From assembly GCA_025685495.1 (NCBI GenBank), contig JAJNMT010000259.1:186001-250000 (forward strand): 64,000 nt of DNA, written 5' to 3'. Numbering within the stretch: the stretch's first letter is position 1; the number at the start of each line of letters is the position of its first letter. Position numbers and translations under genes: made by a program. The notes under the pieces were generated by a model. That model was given only the letters and a program-made list of their open reading frames with translations. It was not told the DNA's origin and made no database searches. Below, piece after piece: positions 23,563-34,037 of this stretch. The DNA comes from Huntiella abstrusa. Its lineage: Eukaryota > Ascomycota > Sordariomycetes > Microascales > Ceratocystidaceae.

Positions 23563-24550
23563 ATGTTGAATGTTGGTTATGATTCGGATTCAGGCGATGA
23601 GCAGACCGTCGTTACTGATGTTCAGCCATTGGAGATCCTAGAGACACCCACGGATACAGCCTTGTCAGCACAGCCTGGTACTTCGATGGACGATGCTGCG
23701 CGGGTTGCTGATGGTGATTCGGATGAGGGGCCTGAGGAACAGGTTACTTCACGACAACCAGTGGCGGCTTTGACGCGCAAGCAGAGACGGACGAAGAGTA
23801 AGAATGCGGCACAACGGAAGAAGAAGGAGGAAAAGGGGAAAGAGAATGCGGTTGTGGTGACGGAGGATCAAGAAAGTGCGGCGGAGACTGTAGATCCAGT
23901 TAAGGATGGATTATGTGTGGTTTGTACGGAGGTTAAAGGGAAATATAAATGTCCTCGGTGTCTTAAGATGACGTGAGTTTATTGTATTGGAGGATGATTG
24001 GTTTAGGCTTACGTTCTAACTTTTGTAAAGATGTTCACTCCCATGTAGCAAAAGCCACCGCGACAACCACCCAGCCGAAGCACCAAAAGCGCCCGAGAAA
24101 CAACCAACAAACGTCTTCAACCCCGCCGCTATAACGTCCTCCGACACATGCGCCCCGCCACATCCATTTTCATTTCTCGATAATTGCCCGCAGTTGATGG
24201 CGCTCTTCGAACGGTATCCATGTCTCCCGGATGTCTTGTTACGTATCTCGGATGCTACACGGCCACCAACGGGGTCTTCCCAAACTCCTGCATATGCAGT
24301 TCCAGAACATAAGAGGTTGGAAAAGAAACTTTGGGATAAGGGCGTTGGTGAAGAAAATGGTAAGGCGGCTTTACGAATGGAAAGGGCCAGAAGTGATGAG
24401 GAAGGAGAGGCCATAAGAGCTTATTCTGAGTTGGTGGTTTACTTAATGGGGGATGTTAGAGAAGTTCGGAAACGTAAGCTTCGGGAAGAGGGAGAATTGT
24501 ATGAACAGTTGGCTGGTAGATCGGGTGGACCGAAGAAGAGTAGGTTTTAG
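23563..24550 (+). CDS. HIT1: HIT-type zinc-finger protein, HIT1/ZNHIT3-like
   Basis: Box C/D snoRNP assembly factor, partner of Rsa1/NUFIP in yeast. Exons 23563-23972 and 24031-24550, 309 aa. The intron interrupts the zinc finger, and the joined sequence gives a full zf-HIT motif: CVVC, then KYKCPRC, then TCSLPCSKSHRDNH, so seven Cys and the His are in place. The N-terminal 100 residues are acidic, then strongly basic (TRKQRRTKSKNAAQRKKKE, a likely nuclear signal). The C-terminal helical part (LFERYPCLPDVLLRI) matches the conserved Hit1 C-terminus. The branch site TTCTAAC supports the intron. Confidence 0.9.
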
Positions 24551-24689
24551 AGATTCTTGATTAATTGCTGGGTAACTGGTGTATTACACTCTAACATTAA
24601 CATGTAATAATGCTGGGGACAAAAGAAATAAACGCTGGCTATGCACAAAAAGAAGTAAAAAAGACAAAAGAAACATAACCTCCCAAGAT

Positions 24690-25484
24690 CTACTTTCTCC
24701 ATCTACCGAAATCCCCAGTCATAACGATACTCAACTTTCTCCGTAATCCAGCCATAGAAGGCTTAGCTCTTGGTCTATTAGATTCGTCACCCTGACTCCA
24801 ATCAACCCGTCCATGACCCGTCCCATCAGACTCCCGAGACTTCTCACGTGCCATTTTATACACCGGCAACGGACCAAACTCATCTGAATCACGCTCAGTC
24901 CCTGGGGATTCCACGTCGGGGTTTGAAAGACGCTTTTGACGCTCCGTGTAACTCGCATATGTAGCGCGGGTCTGTCGTGGGGTAGCGCGAAGAGCAGCGG
25001 TGTCTTGGAATTGGTTCCGGGAGAGTCGGACATTCCGTGATTGTGCGTCTTGAGATAGGCGGTGGGCAAGGTGACTTGGTGATTGGATGGGTTCGGAGGG
25101 GGGAAGTGGGGAGGTCATATTTGTTTCGAGGGCCGCGCGGGAAAGTGAGTGTGGGTTCGACGGGTTCTTGGCCGTGGTGGATTTGAATTGGGTGGCGGCT
25201 GTCTGGGGGATATATGCGCCATCTTGGACTTTCTCTTGGCGGTGGGACTGTTCGGGGGCGGAGGTGAAGAAGCGGCGGGGGAGAGGATCCCGGGGCTTGG
25301 TTTTTGGTGGGGGGATGACGGAGGGGAGTTGGTGGAGTCTTTGGACTTGGAGGAGTCGGCGGGAGAGATCGGCGGGGTCGAAGGGGAGGTTCTTGGTGGT
25401 GCTTCGGGGGGGTCGTTGGGGGTTTAAGGTTGTGAAGGGCTCGTCGTGCGAGAAGGTGTGTCGCCAGGAAAGTTCGGAGCGCAT
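24690..25484 (-). CDS. Unrecognised basic Pro/Ser/Arg-rich protein
   Basis: I do not recognise the family. From the first ATG (25484) the frame gives 264 aa starting MRSELSWRHTFSHDEPFTTL. The frame stays open to a possible acceptor (GACGAGGTAG) just before 25598, so an upstream exon carrying another start is possible. The protein is rich in Pro, Ser, Arg and Gln, contains LSRRLLQVQRLHQLPS near residue 45, and ends GLRRKLSIVMTGDFGRWRK. It is basic, predicted mainly disordered, with no membrane segment. A small mitochondrial assembly factor is one thought, but nothing in the sequence proves it. It converges on HIT1 with 139 bp between. Confidence 0.6.
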   Translation of the reverse strand: MRSELSWRHTFSHDEPFTTLNPQRPPRSTTKNLPFDPADLSRRLLQVQRLHQLPSVIPPPKTKPRDPLPRRFFTSAPEQSHRQEKVQDGAYIPQTAATQFKSTTAKNPSNPHSLSRAALETNMTSPLPPSEPIQSPSHLAHRLSQDAQSRNVRLSRNQFQDTAALRATPRQTRATYASYTERQKRLSNPDVESPGTERDSDEFGPLPVYKMAREKSRESDGTGHGRVDWSQGDESNRPRAKPSMAGLRRKLSIVMTGDFGRWRK

Positions 25485-27977
25485 TTTGGAGAAATAAGGT
25501 TGGATAGTTGGATCGTTTGTAGATTTCAATGTGGTTATCACGGCTTGGGAAAATGGTGAATACACTTTTGCCAAGATCTCGTACAACTGAGCCACGGACT
25601 ACCTCGTCTCTTTATACTCTCATATTCTTTGTCCTCCAAGTTGGTCATGACAGAAAAGGACTTTAAACTGGTCATATATACACCCCTCCCCTTGACTTTC
25701 TCTCCACATGTGTGGAGAAAAGAAAAAAAGTCTATGTACTCAGGTATACTATTGGACACAGACAAATCATAAAGTCCTATTACTGCTACCATAAATCGTC
25801 TACCCACCGTGTGTCATGAGACAACTAACACCCCCCCAAACTGACCGACGGAAAATAAGCCAGGGGGTGGTGATGGAGACATGTATTGTATGTACATACA
25901 TACAAGCCGTTTCGTGGCATGCGACATTGTGGGCCACGGCGGCAAACGCGGAGTCTTGCGTTGTGTATAGCTTGACCTTCCGTCTATGTACATACATACA
26001 TGAAGCATATAGGCTCGTGCAACTTGCATTTTACATATGTATGTATGTTTGAGAGATTCATACATACTCTCGGAGTCTCTATTTCAAACCTATTTTCTAA
26101 GGCACATGTTGTTTTTTTCAACCAACAAAATACAAGGGGTGTATGTTTCGGAGCTCGGAGACGGAAACCTTTCATTGTCTATAAAATGGATTCAGTAGGA
26201 TGAATGGACTTACGACGGATTAAGTGCGCTGCATGATGGCGTCACTGGGGGTGGTCTTTCGGGGGGTTTTGACAGTGACCATGGAATAGGATGGACGAGA
26301 TCTACATGGAGTACTTGTAATTTACATACTATCGGGATGCTATATTCGGTATTACGGGAGGCGGGATATACTCATGCATAAAAGACAATCTCAACGTCGA
26401 CAATCCCGTAAGACATACACCATGGATGAACAAAGAACGAAAGAAACAAGTCACCAAAGCAAGACAAGACAAACAGCTAGAGAAACAAACATGTCTCATC
26501 CGTCCCGTGGTGGAAATCCTAGAGTCCTATCTACAAGATCCCTTCAACATGTCAAGAAAATTCGGATAATCACGCTGTCGTCTTAATATCGCCTACCCTA
26601 CCTTTTTCTCCGTTCCCCCGCAATCCGTCGGGCCCCTAGACCGGCACATGACCGTTCGATTGAAGTACCCCTGGTCCCCGGTAAACCTTGAGGTTTTGAA
26701 TTGTGGGGAGACTTTCTTCTCTTAGTAGTCAACATCTGCGTGCGTGGGTGTGATACTATTTCAATCAGGTGATTCTGACAACACCATAGTTGGAATGTCT
26801 TGGATATAAAACTATCCCTAGTTTCTCTCACCGACGTCATTCTTACAAAAGGGAAGGAATCTACATGTGTATTTACCTTCACATGTTCTTCATCTCCACT
26901 TGCTTCTCCAAAACATTCAAGTCGTCTGCCTACTTCCTTCAACTTGACACCCTGTCTTGCCCCAGTAAATTCAATGCACCTCCTACAAACAGGCTAAATA
27001 CCCTCACCTTTTGCTACAGAAGGGCCCCACTCACTCGTCATTTGCTCATTGCCTGGTCTAAAAAGTACATCACGAGACTATCCTGCATACATACCATCCC
27101 CCTCTTCCCGCTCCGCCGCTATCCCACATATAGACACAAGAATAGAGAGATTGAGTCTATCTGACGCCCGTCAAAGTATATTTCCTTGGCCCTGTCTTAC
27201 ATTCCGTCCATTCACCCAACAAACAAATAAAGAGTAACCACCATCGTATGCACTTTACTTGCTATATCTAGTTAAGCTAGCTTAGCTGCAGGACTCTATT
27301 TTGGATATTGTCTATTGACCAATATCCTAGAAAGTACAAACTATTCACTACATCACATGACTCGTAAATCACAAAATTCATCACACTCTGTTTTGTCGTC
27401 GTTGAGGATAAAGACCTCTACTAACGCACGCCCCCTCTTCGTAATTCAAGATTCCCCATTCAATTCCCCGCATCACCGAATAAAATCCTTTCCACGAGCC
27501 GTTCTACAGCCGTCCCGTTCCGTCTTGTCTTGTCTTTGTGTTATGTACATACATACATACAATATCTACGGAAACATGTCATCCGCCATGTTACATCTTC
27601 GGCATAGCAAGCCCACCTACTCACGCCACAACACAGAAAAATACTTGCCTTGAAACACATGTTGGAGTACAACAGGAGGCCCGTTCGCTCCGTACATACA
27701 TACAACATGCGTCGGAGAATCCACATATGCAGATGCCCCGGAAACACCACATCACCGAATCATCCATCACCATACAGACAATCACTGTCACCAACCGACT
27801 GCGACAAAAGCCACTCGGTCTTTGTATTTCACCGTTGGAATGTTTTCATGGTCATTGTCTCACTTTTCTGGCTGGATATCCCCATAAACTATCCGTTTTT
27901 TGCAGCTTACCTGACAAAATTTGAAAAAAACGAAAATACTTAGGCTCTTGTTTCAATGTATTTCATCGTCAATGATA
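25485..27977. other. Gene-poor region with GTACATACATAC motifs
   Basis: No supported coding gene in about 2.5 kb; open frames are short and not conserved-looking. Copies of a GTATGTACATACATAC-type sequence lie at about 25887-25904, 25985-26002, 26034-26048 (inverted), 27542-27561 and 27692-27706. The 25985-26002 and 26034-26048 copies could pair as a hairpin with a loop of about 32 nt. Confidence 0.5.
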
Positions 27978-28075
27978 GGCAACTTGCCTGAGTGGTTAAA
28001 GGGTATGACTCGAATGGTTTACCATCCCGCAATCATATGGCTTCGGCCGCGTAGGTTCGAATCCTGCAGTTGTCG
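27978..28075 (+). tRNA. tRNA-Ser(CGA), intron-containing, copy 2
   Basis: Identical over all 98 nt to the minus-strand copy at 21710-21807, including the intron. It has the same CGA anticodon, long variable arm and T arm. A T run (TTCTTTTTTTTACC, about 28096-28110) follows as Pol III terminator. Confidence 0.95.
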
Positions 28076-31000
28076 TTGACTTTCTCTTTTGCTTCGTTCT
28101 TTTTTTTACCTACATTGTATATCCATTGTTCAGATATCCTCCGAAATGATGGGATAGGTTCATTCGGTTGAATGTTTCCTTTTTTCAACCCGTCATAGCA
28201 CGAACCTTCTCCGCAATCCAGTAGGAGAAAAAAAGGAAAACTCTTGGTGTTTTACAAGCCTTGTTTTGCCACTGGCGTTTTTTTGAACTTGCTGAACGTG
28301 CCTTTGCACATACCGATTGCCGCACCGGGAACAAACTTACATACGCCGTGGTTGGCTGAAACGAAAACGTTTTTTGCGTTTGTCTGTTTATCCGGGTGTT
28401 TTCTGTGTATCCCCGGAGCTCGCCGGACTACGCCTATCGGTCTGGTCAACCCTTATGTGTCACGGTAACCCTATTGCTCGCCGCATCATGGATCTACAAA
28501 AACGATCTGGGTTCCACCAACGGGAGATCAAAAGACCCTGGGTTAGCGTAAAACCCTACCCGTGTTTGTTAATCAAATGACGGGTCAACCAGATTTTATC
28601 AACTATTGGATGTTTCGTTTGTAGATTCATGGGCTAGTTATGATGGTTGCATTGTGACGTGCAGTTCGATTACATTTATACCGGGTGATATTCTCCTGAG
28701 TGGTGAATGTAAGGCCAACATCAGTCCATGTTCACATCAGCATATCATGGACATCCGGACCATCCGACACTGTAACCCACCTAACCTATTCACATGTTCT
28801 TTTCTTGCTGTACACATGCAAATCCCCCCCTTCTGTAATCTCCTCTACAACCCGCTCGGTAGGTAACCCCAACGACACCCAAAAGCCAAGCACCCAGCCC
28901 AGAACATGAAGCCCCGCCCAGACCGTCACTGCACCTCACCTTTACCACCACAATCAAGCCTTAAGCGTTACATCCACAGCGCCCGGACGTGTCCGTCGAC
29001 CGCTCGAACTGGAGACGGTTGTTGGTTGGATGCACCACGCATGGAGCGCTGACGGTGATGCGAGGTGGTTTGGACCACTAATCGGTAGTGGTGTTTCTGT
29101 GGGTTTTCTTGGTTTCCTGGCGCGGAGAAGTCGAGGAGAGGGGTTCCGGAGACTGCGAGGTCCGATTGGGACCCTTGAAGCGGAGATTTCTTTTGCATTG
29201 ATTTTTTTTTCTTCATGGGTGAGTGGACTCTCTCTAGGTATCTAGCTATCTTTTCATCATCGGGTATAGTGCACTTTATCATTCATTCTCACGTGGTTCT
29301 TGTCTTGTTCTTGCTCTTTTTACTCGGGATATCCTTTGTTGGTGACGGACTGGTTAAACGCATAGACCATCTTCAGCTAAGTAGCTGCCATGGACAACCC
29401 GTTTTGAAGAAGCTCGGAGATTTGTGATGTGCGAGATCCACGATTGGCCGCGTTGTGCCCTTGCTAGTTTTGTCTACTAGTATGGAAAACTAGTTGTATC
29501 GAAAGTTACTGGGGAACAGAATAGAATGAGTAAGGTACAGAAGACGTCTAGGAAACAAAAAATGATGACGGCCATGGACATGGAACATGGGAATTAGTCC
29601 TCCCGTGGGGGTTGTTCGATTAGATTATGAAGTGAGGTTTTTTTTCTGTCTCCCTTCCTTTCTTCTTCCCTGGCCTGGTCTTCTTCTTCCCGAGACCGAC
29701 TTGGTATCCTTTTTCTTTCGGTAGTCTGACTATTGGGTCGTTTGTCAGGCTCCATAAAAGGCCGGTCGGCCCGCATCTGTGGATTCTCCGACGAAATTAC
29801 ACGTGAGTAAGGAGAATTTAGGGGAGGGATAGCTAGTTGACGAATTTCAAGACTATCGTGAGGATTGGGACCACAGTAACCAACTAGCAACCCATCTAGT
29901 GCGCAAGAAACTATTCAGCCCAGTTCTACAACACAAACAAAAAAGAACTACCAAGGTGTCTAAGCACCGGCATATCGTAATATGAAGCGCACAGAAACGC
30001 CTACAACAAAAAAACAAAATGGAAACCCGGAGGAAATCAATGCTTTCGTTCTAGTGACAGCCACATCGACTCTCGGGCCCAAGGTTAATGCCATGGGGGT
30101 GCTTCCCACGCGGTCAAATCTGCGATTTTGGTTGTCGACATTCCGTTTTACTATTTGCCCGAACTGTTGGAGCGCGGACCCTCACATGTCTCAAACAACC
30201 ACGGAGGATTTTGTCATTTCTCTTTATGCACGTTTAAGTGCTGATTAGCTTGGGCCCTGGTCGATAGTCGATGGGTTTTTTTTTGTTGGAGCGTACGGAG
30301 GAACGGGGAGTAGGGAGATAGACGGAGACAGTGATGTAGTGATACTGAAGAGTTCTGAGTTTGGTATGTCTGTAGATACTAGATACTGAAGGTATCGTTG
30401 AACTGGTCGGAGAAGGACAAGCAAGAAGAGGCTCGAGCCCTATATATTAGTTCTAGCCCTTGGTCATATAGCCTTCATCCCTTGAGATCGTTTACTCGAT
30501 ACACACTTTCTAACAGAATGTCCTTGTCCATAGGAAGCTGAAGTAGGAACAACCATTGCCTTCTATCGCTTGCCAATTCCGATTTAGTCTAGACACCCTC
30601 CTCCTTCCCTTTGACGAACCACATTTGTGGCGTTTCCCGTTCATCACTGGTGACCCAGGGAGTTGGGAAAAAGACGGCAGTATCCGGTTCAATCACAGGT
30701 GATAATTTCAAAGACTGTAGGACAAACGACTATCCTATCTTATATTCAAAGCCAACCAAAGAAACAGATAACATATATTGTAACACAACTTACACTTTTC
30801 GTACATACATCTCGCCTGCCACTTTCGGACAGGATTTTTGACGTCAACCATTGATAGGTACCGAGGTGTGTCGCTCGGCCGTGTGAGTGACCCTAGCGTC
30901 CATTTTTTCAATTTTTTCTTGTTATCCATCGTGCACCACGACCAAAAAGCCAGGCCATAGTCTACCCAAGCAACAACCCAACACCTTGACCCCCCCGACC

Positions 31001-31533
31001 GTAACTTAGCAAGCCATGCCATGCCCAGCACGAAATCCGGACCCCGGACCCCGGCATACCCTCGCTCGTCAACGACTTTGACCACCCACCCACCTACCTA
31101 AACTTGCCCAGTCGAGGCTCTCAATTTCCAAGGAGGGGAACTGACACTAACGAATCATTATGCTACCCGTCAGTGAACAAAAGCTGGCTCATGTCCGTGG
31201 ATAATCGAGCGGCCTTCTTGTCTGCTTTGGTTGTTCGTTCTATCCCTTCTTTTTGAGTTGGACTAGTTTAGTTTGGTCTTTGGAAAGGTCCTTATATACC
31301 TTTTCTACGCTCCTTTTGCTTCCTGCTGTGCCCTTTTTACTACTTATATCTTGTCGATCGCTTTTGGTAACTTTATCGGGACCTTTACGATTTCGATTTC
31401 ACACCTTGCTATATACATAACTCGCTTCTGCACGTCAGACGTCACTCTCTTTCGTCCTTCTTTATTCGTCAACTACCTACTTCTTTCTCACCCACACTCT
31501 CTTAATCGACACACACCAAAGACCATCGTCACA
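28076..31533. other. Long intergenic region before the gene at 31534
   Basis: About 3.5 kb without a convincing gene. A minus-strand frame at 29594-29890 (containing LVGYCGPNPHDSLEIRQLA, then a charged Glu/Arg tail) is the most protein-like, but it has no ATG and no clear upstream exon. From about 31200 on, the + strand is pyrimidine-rich and T-rich, fitting a promoter and long 5' leader of the next gene. Confidence 0.4.
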
Positions 31534-32670
31534 ATGCATCAAGATCTTAAAAGACGCTCAGTCGTCTCTCAAAAGTCCATTTCTACCACCACCAACACTA
31601 CCCGGTCATCTCGCCGTTCCCACATCTTCGACCACGAGTCATCCCTCTTCATCTCGCCCGCTCTCTCCGCCGTCTCTGTCCCCGATGACTCTCGTCCCGT
31701 ATCCGCCCTGTACCTCGACTTTGACGATGCCGCCTGCATCGAACGTGTTGACCTATGGACTCGTGAGCGCTGGCAGGGTGGCGCGGGATTCGGCGTTCCC
31801 ATGGAGGACTTTGAGTTTTCACCTGTTGGTGTGGAGTTTCCACCCGAGGCGAGAAGACCAGAGGTTGACCCGCGCGTAGCTGACTTGGCCAGAGCATCGT
31901 CAAGTGGTCATCGGAGGATGCCCTCGGATACCCTTCCTGCACACATGTTTGTGTCGCCACCGCCAACTTCTTCCGGTCGTGACCGTGACTCTATCGGCTC
32001 TCTTCTTAACGACCCTTTCTTTCAGTCACTTAACCCGCCTTCCAGTCCTCTTCTATCTCCCATGAACACATCATTCCCATGCCCACCACCGTTACAATCC
32101 CGTCGCCGTCCCCAAAAGTCATCCTCATCACAGCCTTCAATGTCCAGACCATCTTCCGCCCGTCTGCCAAGGTCACCACCACCACCTCAAAATATGCCAC
32201 AACTTCCCATGTTACCGATGCTCCCAAGCGCCCGTTACGCCCCAAGAATGTCCCAGCCCCCACCAGCACCAGCACGGGTGCCTGCACCAGAACCCGTAGA
32301 AGAGGAGGCTGACCTGTCTCTCTTCTTCGACGAGTTTGACAAACTTGGCTTATACCCCGATGACATCGAGGACGTCGAGGGTCTTCCCTATGTCGAGGAG
32401 GAATCCGCCCTTTCCCCACGCGATGCCGGCCCACAAGGTCGCGCTTTCGGCTTCCGTGATGCGGATATCTATGGTCGGAGACAACTACCCCGTCAACCGG
32501 TTCGCCGCGTCTCAGAACCAGCAAAGTACCTCCCACCAGTGGTCTCTCGGCCATATTCAACGGCCCCTAACAGACGAGCTTCACAATTGCCCGCCAGACG
32601 GCCGTCTGACAACAGAAGGCCCGAGCCGGTGGTGGCGCCAACACAGGAAATGAGCTTCCTTTGGGAATAA
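31534..32670 (+). CDS. Unrecognised Pro/Ser-rich disordered protein
   Basis: Single exon, 378 aa from an ATG in good context (GTCACAATGC). I do not recognise it. The N-terminus (MHQDLKRRSVVSQKSISTTT) is Ser/Thr-rich with RRS sites. The body is dominated by PPS, PPP and SRP runs, which could bind SH3 or WW domains or be phosphorylated. A short acidic stretch, EADLSLFFDEFDKLGLYP then DDIEDVEG, near residues 268-295 is the most structured-looking part. The C-terminus has repeated RRxS/RRPS sites and ends TQEMSFLWE. Codon use favours C-ending codons, as in well-expressed fungal genes, which supports it as real. Function unknown. Confidence 0.75.
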   Translation: MHQDLKRRSVVSQKSISTTTNTTRSSRRSHIFDHESSLFISPALSAVSVPDDSRPVSALYLDFDDAACIERVDLWTRERWQGGAGFGVPMEDFEFSPVGVEFPPEARRPEVDPRVADLARASSSGHRRMPSDTLPAHMFVSPPPTSSGRDRDSIGSLLNDPFFQSLNPPSSPLLSPMNTSFPCPPPLQSRRRPQKSSSSQPSMSRPSSARLPRSPPPPQNMPQLPMLPMLPSARYAPRMSQPPPAPARVPAPEPVEEEADLSLFFDEFDKLGLYPDDIEDVEGLPYVEEESALSPRDAGPQGRAFGFRDADIYGRRQLPRQPVRRVSEPAKYLPPVVSRPYSTAPNRRASQLPARRPSDNRRPEPVVAPTQEMSFLWE

Positions 32671-34037
32671 GAGGATGAAGGAATGAGGGTTATTATTATG
32701 GAACTGGGTTAGGGCTTTTTTTTTTTGGTTTGGTTTATCTGCTTTTGGTATTTGTTTGAATATATCCCACGCGTTTGATTTCTTTTTCTGTCATTGCATA
32801 TCTTTGGCTTTTTTACAAGAAGTTTCCTGTTTTTCGGTAAATCATTTCTTAAGCGGAGTGCATGCATAAAGTGACATGTGGTATGTGGAGATATCGATAT
32901 AAACGGAGGAAGGTTACAGTAGTCTGTGGGGATAACTGTATACGTAAGTTGGACATGTCAAGATGATAGAGATCTTGGTCCATCAGGTCTTTTTGGCATC
33001 ATAGTCTAATAAAGTTACCCCATTATCCTCCTCAAAGCACCATTTCCTGTTTCAGCAACACGATCCATCAGATTCCCCCCTGTTCCTACGTTTTCAAACA
33101 ACCATCGACAACGCTATGGTGTAGGCGAAACCCTTGGGGTTATGATGTACTGGTATAGTAAAGTTGGAGGAGGGGGAAAGGACGGACGTTTACTCGCGAG
33201 GATGGAAGGAAGGAATTAATCAAGGGAAGGGAAGGGAAGGGGGAAAGAAGAAAGGTGACCTTTTGGCCAAGGTAGGAAGGAAGCAGGAACGAAGAAGGGA
33301 CAGACGTGGATGATTGCACATCACATTATTTTGTGAATTTTTTTTTGGTTGTGTTTGTTGGTTAGGATTGTTTGACGAGGAGGAGGTTTTATCCTGTGAT
33401 TTCCTGGGGTACATATCTTTCTATTGTTGTTGTTGAACGAAACGAAAAAAAAGGTCTGAGAGAAGCTTTGGGGAAGGCTTAGGAGAAACTCTAGGAGAAA
33501 GAATAAGGATACATAGAAGGTCTGGGTGTTTTGACGTGAATTAATTTTCCCTTTTCTTCTTTTTTCTTTTTGTTTTTTTCTTGTATCTTTAAAGCGTGGT
33601 TAAGTGCTTTGCTCGTTTGGTTTCTTCTTTGGGCCGTCTTTTTTGTTTTGCATTTCTTGTTCTTGGTGTACTTTTGTGGTTTGGCTTGTCGGAGACGGAT
33701 AATAGCGGGTTCATTTCCACCTTGTGAGGCCTTTGCCGAGTGCCGAGTGTCATTGTCTGGCAAACATATTGTCAGTCTATTTGGTTTATCAAGTATAATA
33801 CACCAACATAGATCCACCCGATTCATCTTCACGACTCATTCACGGAACTCGTCGAATACCCGAAAATCCATTCTAAGCAGCTGAATCACACCGTTACAAC
33901 GACTCCACTTGTTCTGTCCCTTCCGCCCTACCTTAATCCCCGCAGGAATCCCTGATATCGCTCCTCCTTTTGCAGTCCGCCTCGCCTCTCGATTTGTTGG
34001 TTATCCGCCCGTTTGGTCGTCCTTCCTTCCTCGCCAA
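32671..34037. other. Intergenic region with purine tracts
   Basis: 3' flank of the preceding gene and long leader of the RasGEF gene. It contains a GGGAA microsatellite-like tract (about 33224-33245) and GGAAGGAAGG runs nearby. Its last 130 bases stay open in the RasGEF frame without an ATG. No gene seen. Confidence 0.5.

Noticed and set aside
29594..29890. Minus-strand 98-aa frame with a charged tail
   Set aside because: Somewhat protein-like, but it has no ATG and I could not find an upstream exon that joins in frame.
33224..33245. GGGAA repeats considered as telomere-like or a CRISPR-like array
   Set aside because: A few short imperfect tandem units only; no TTAGGG repeats and no repeat-spacer structure. 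It is a simple microsatellite.
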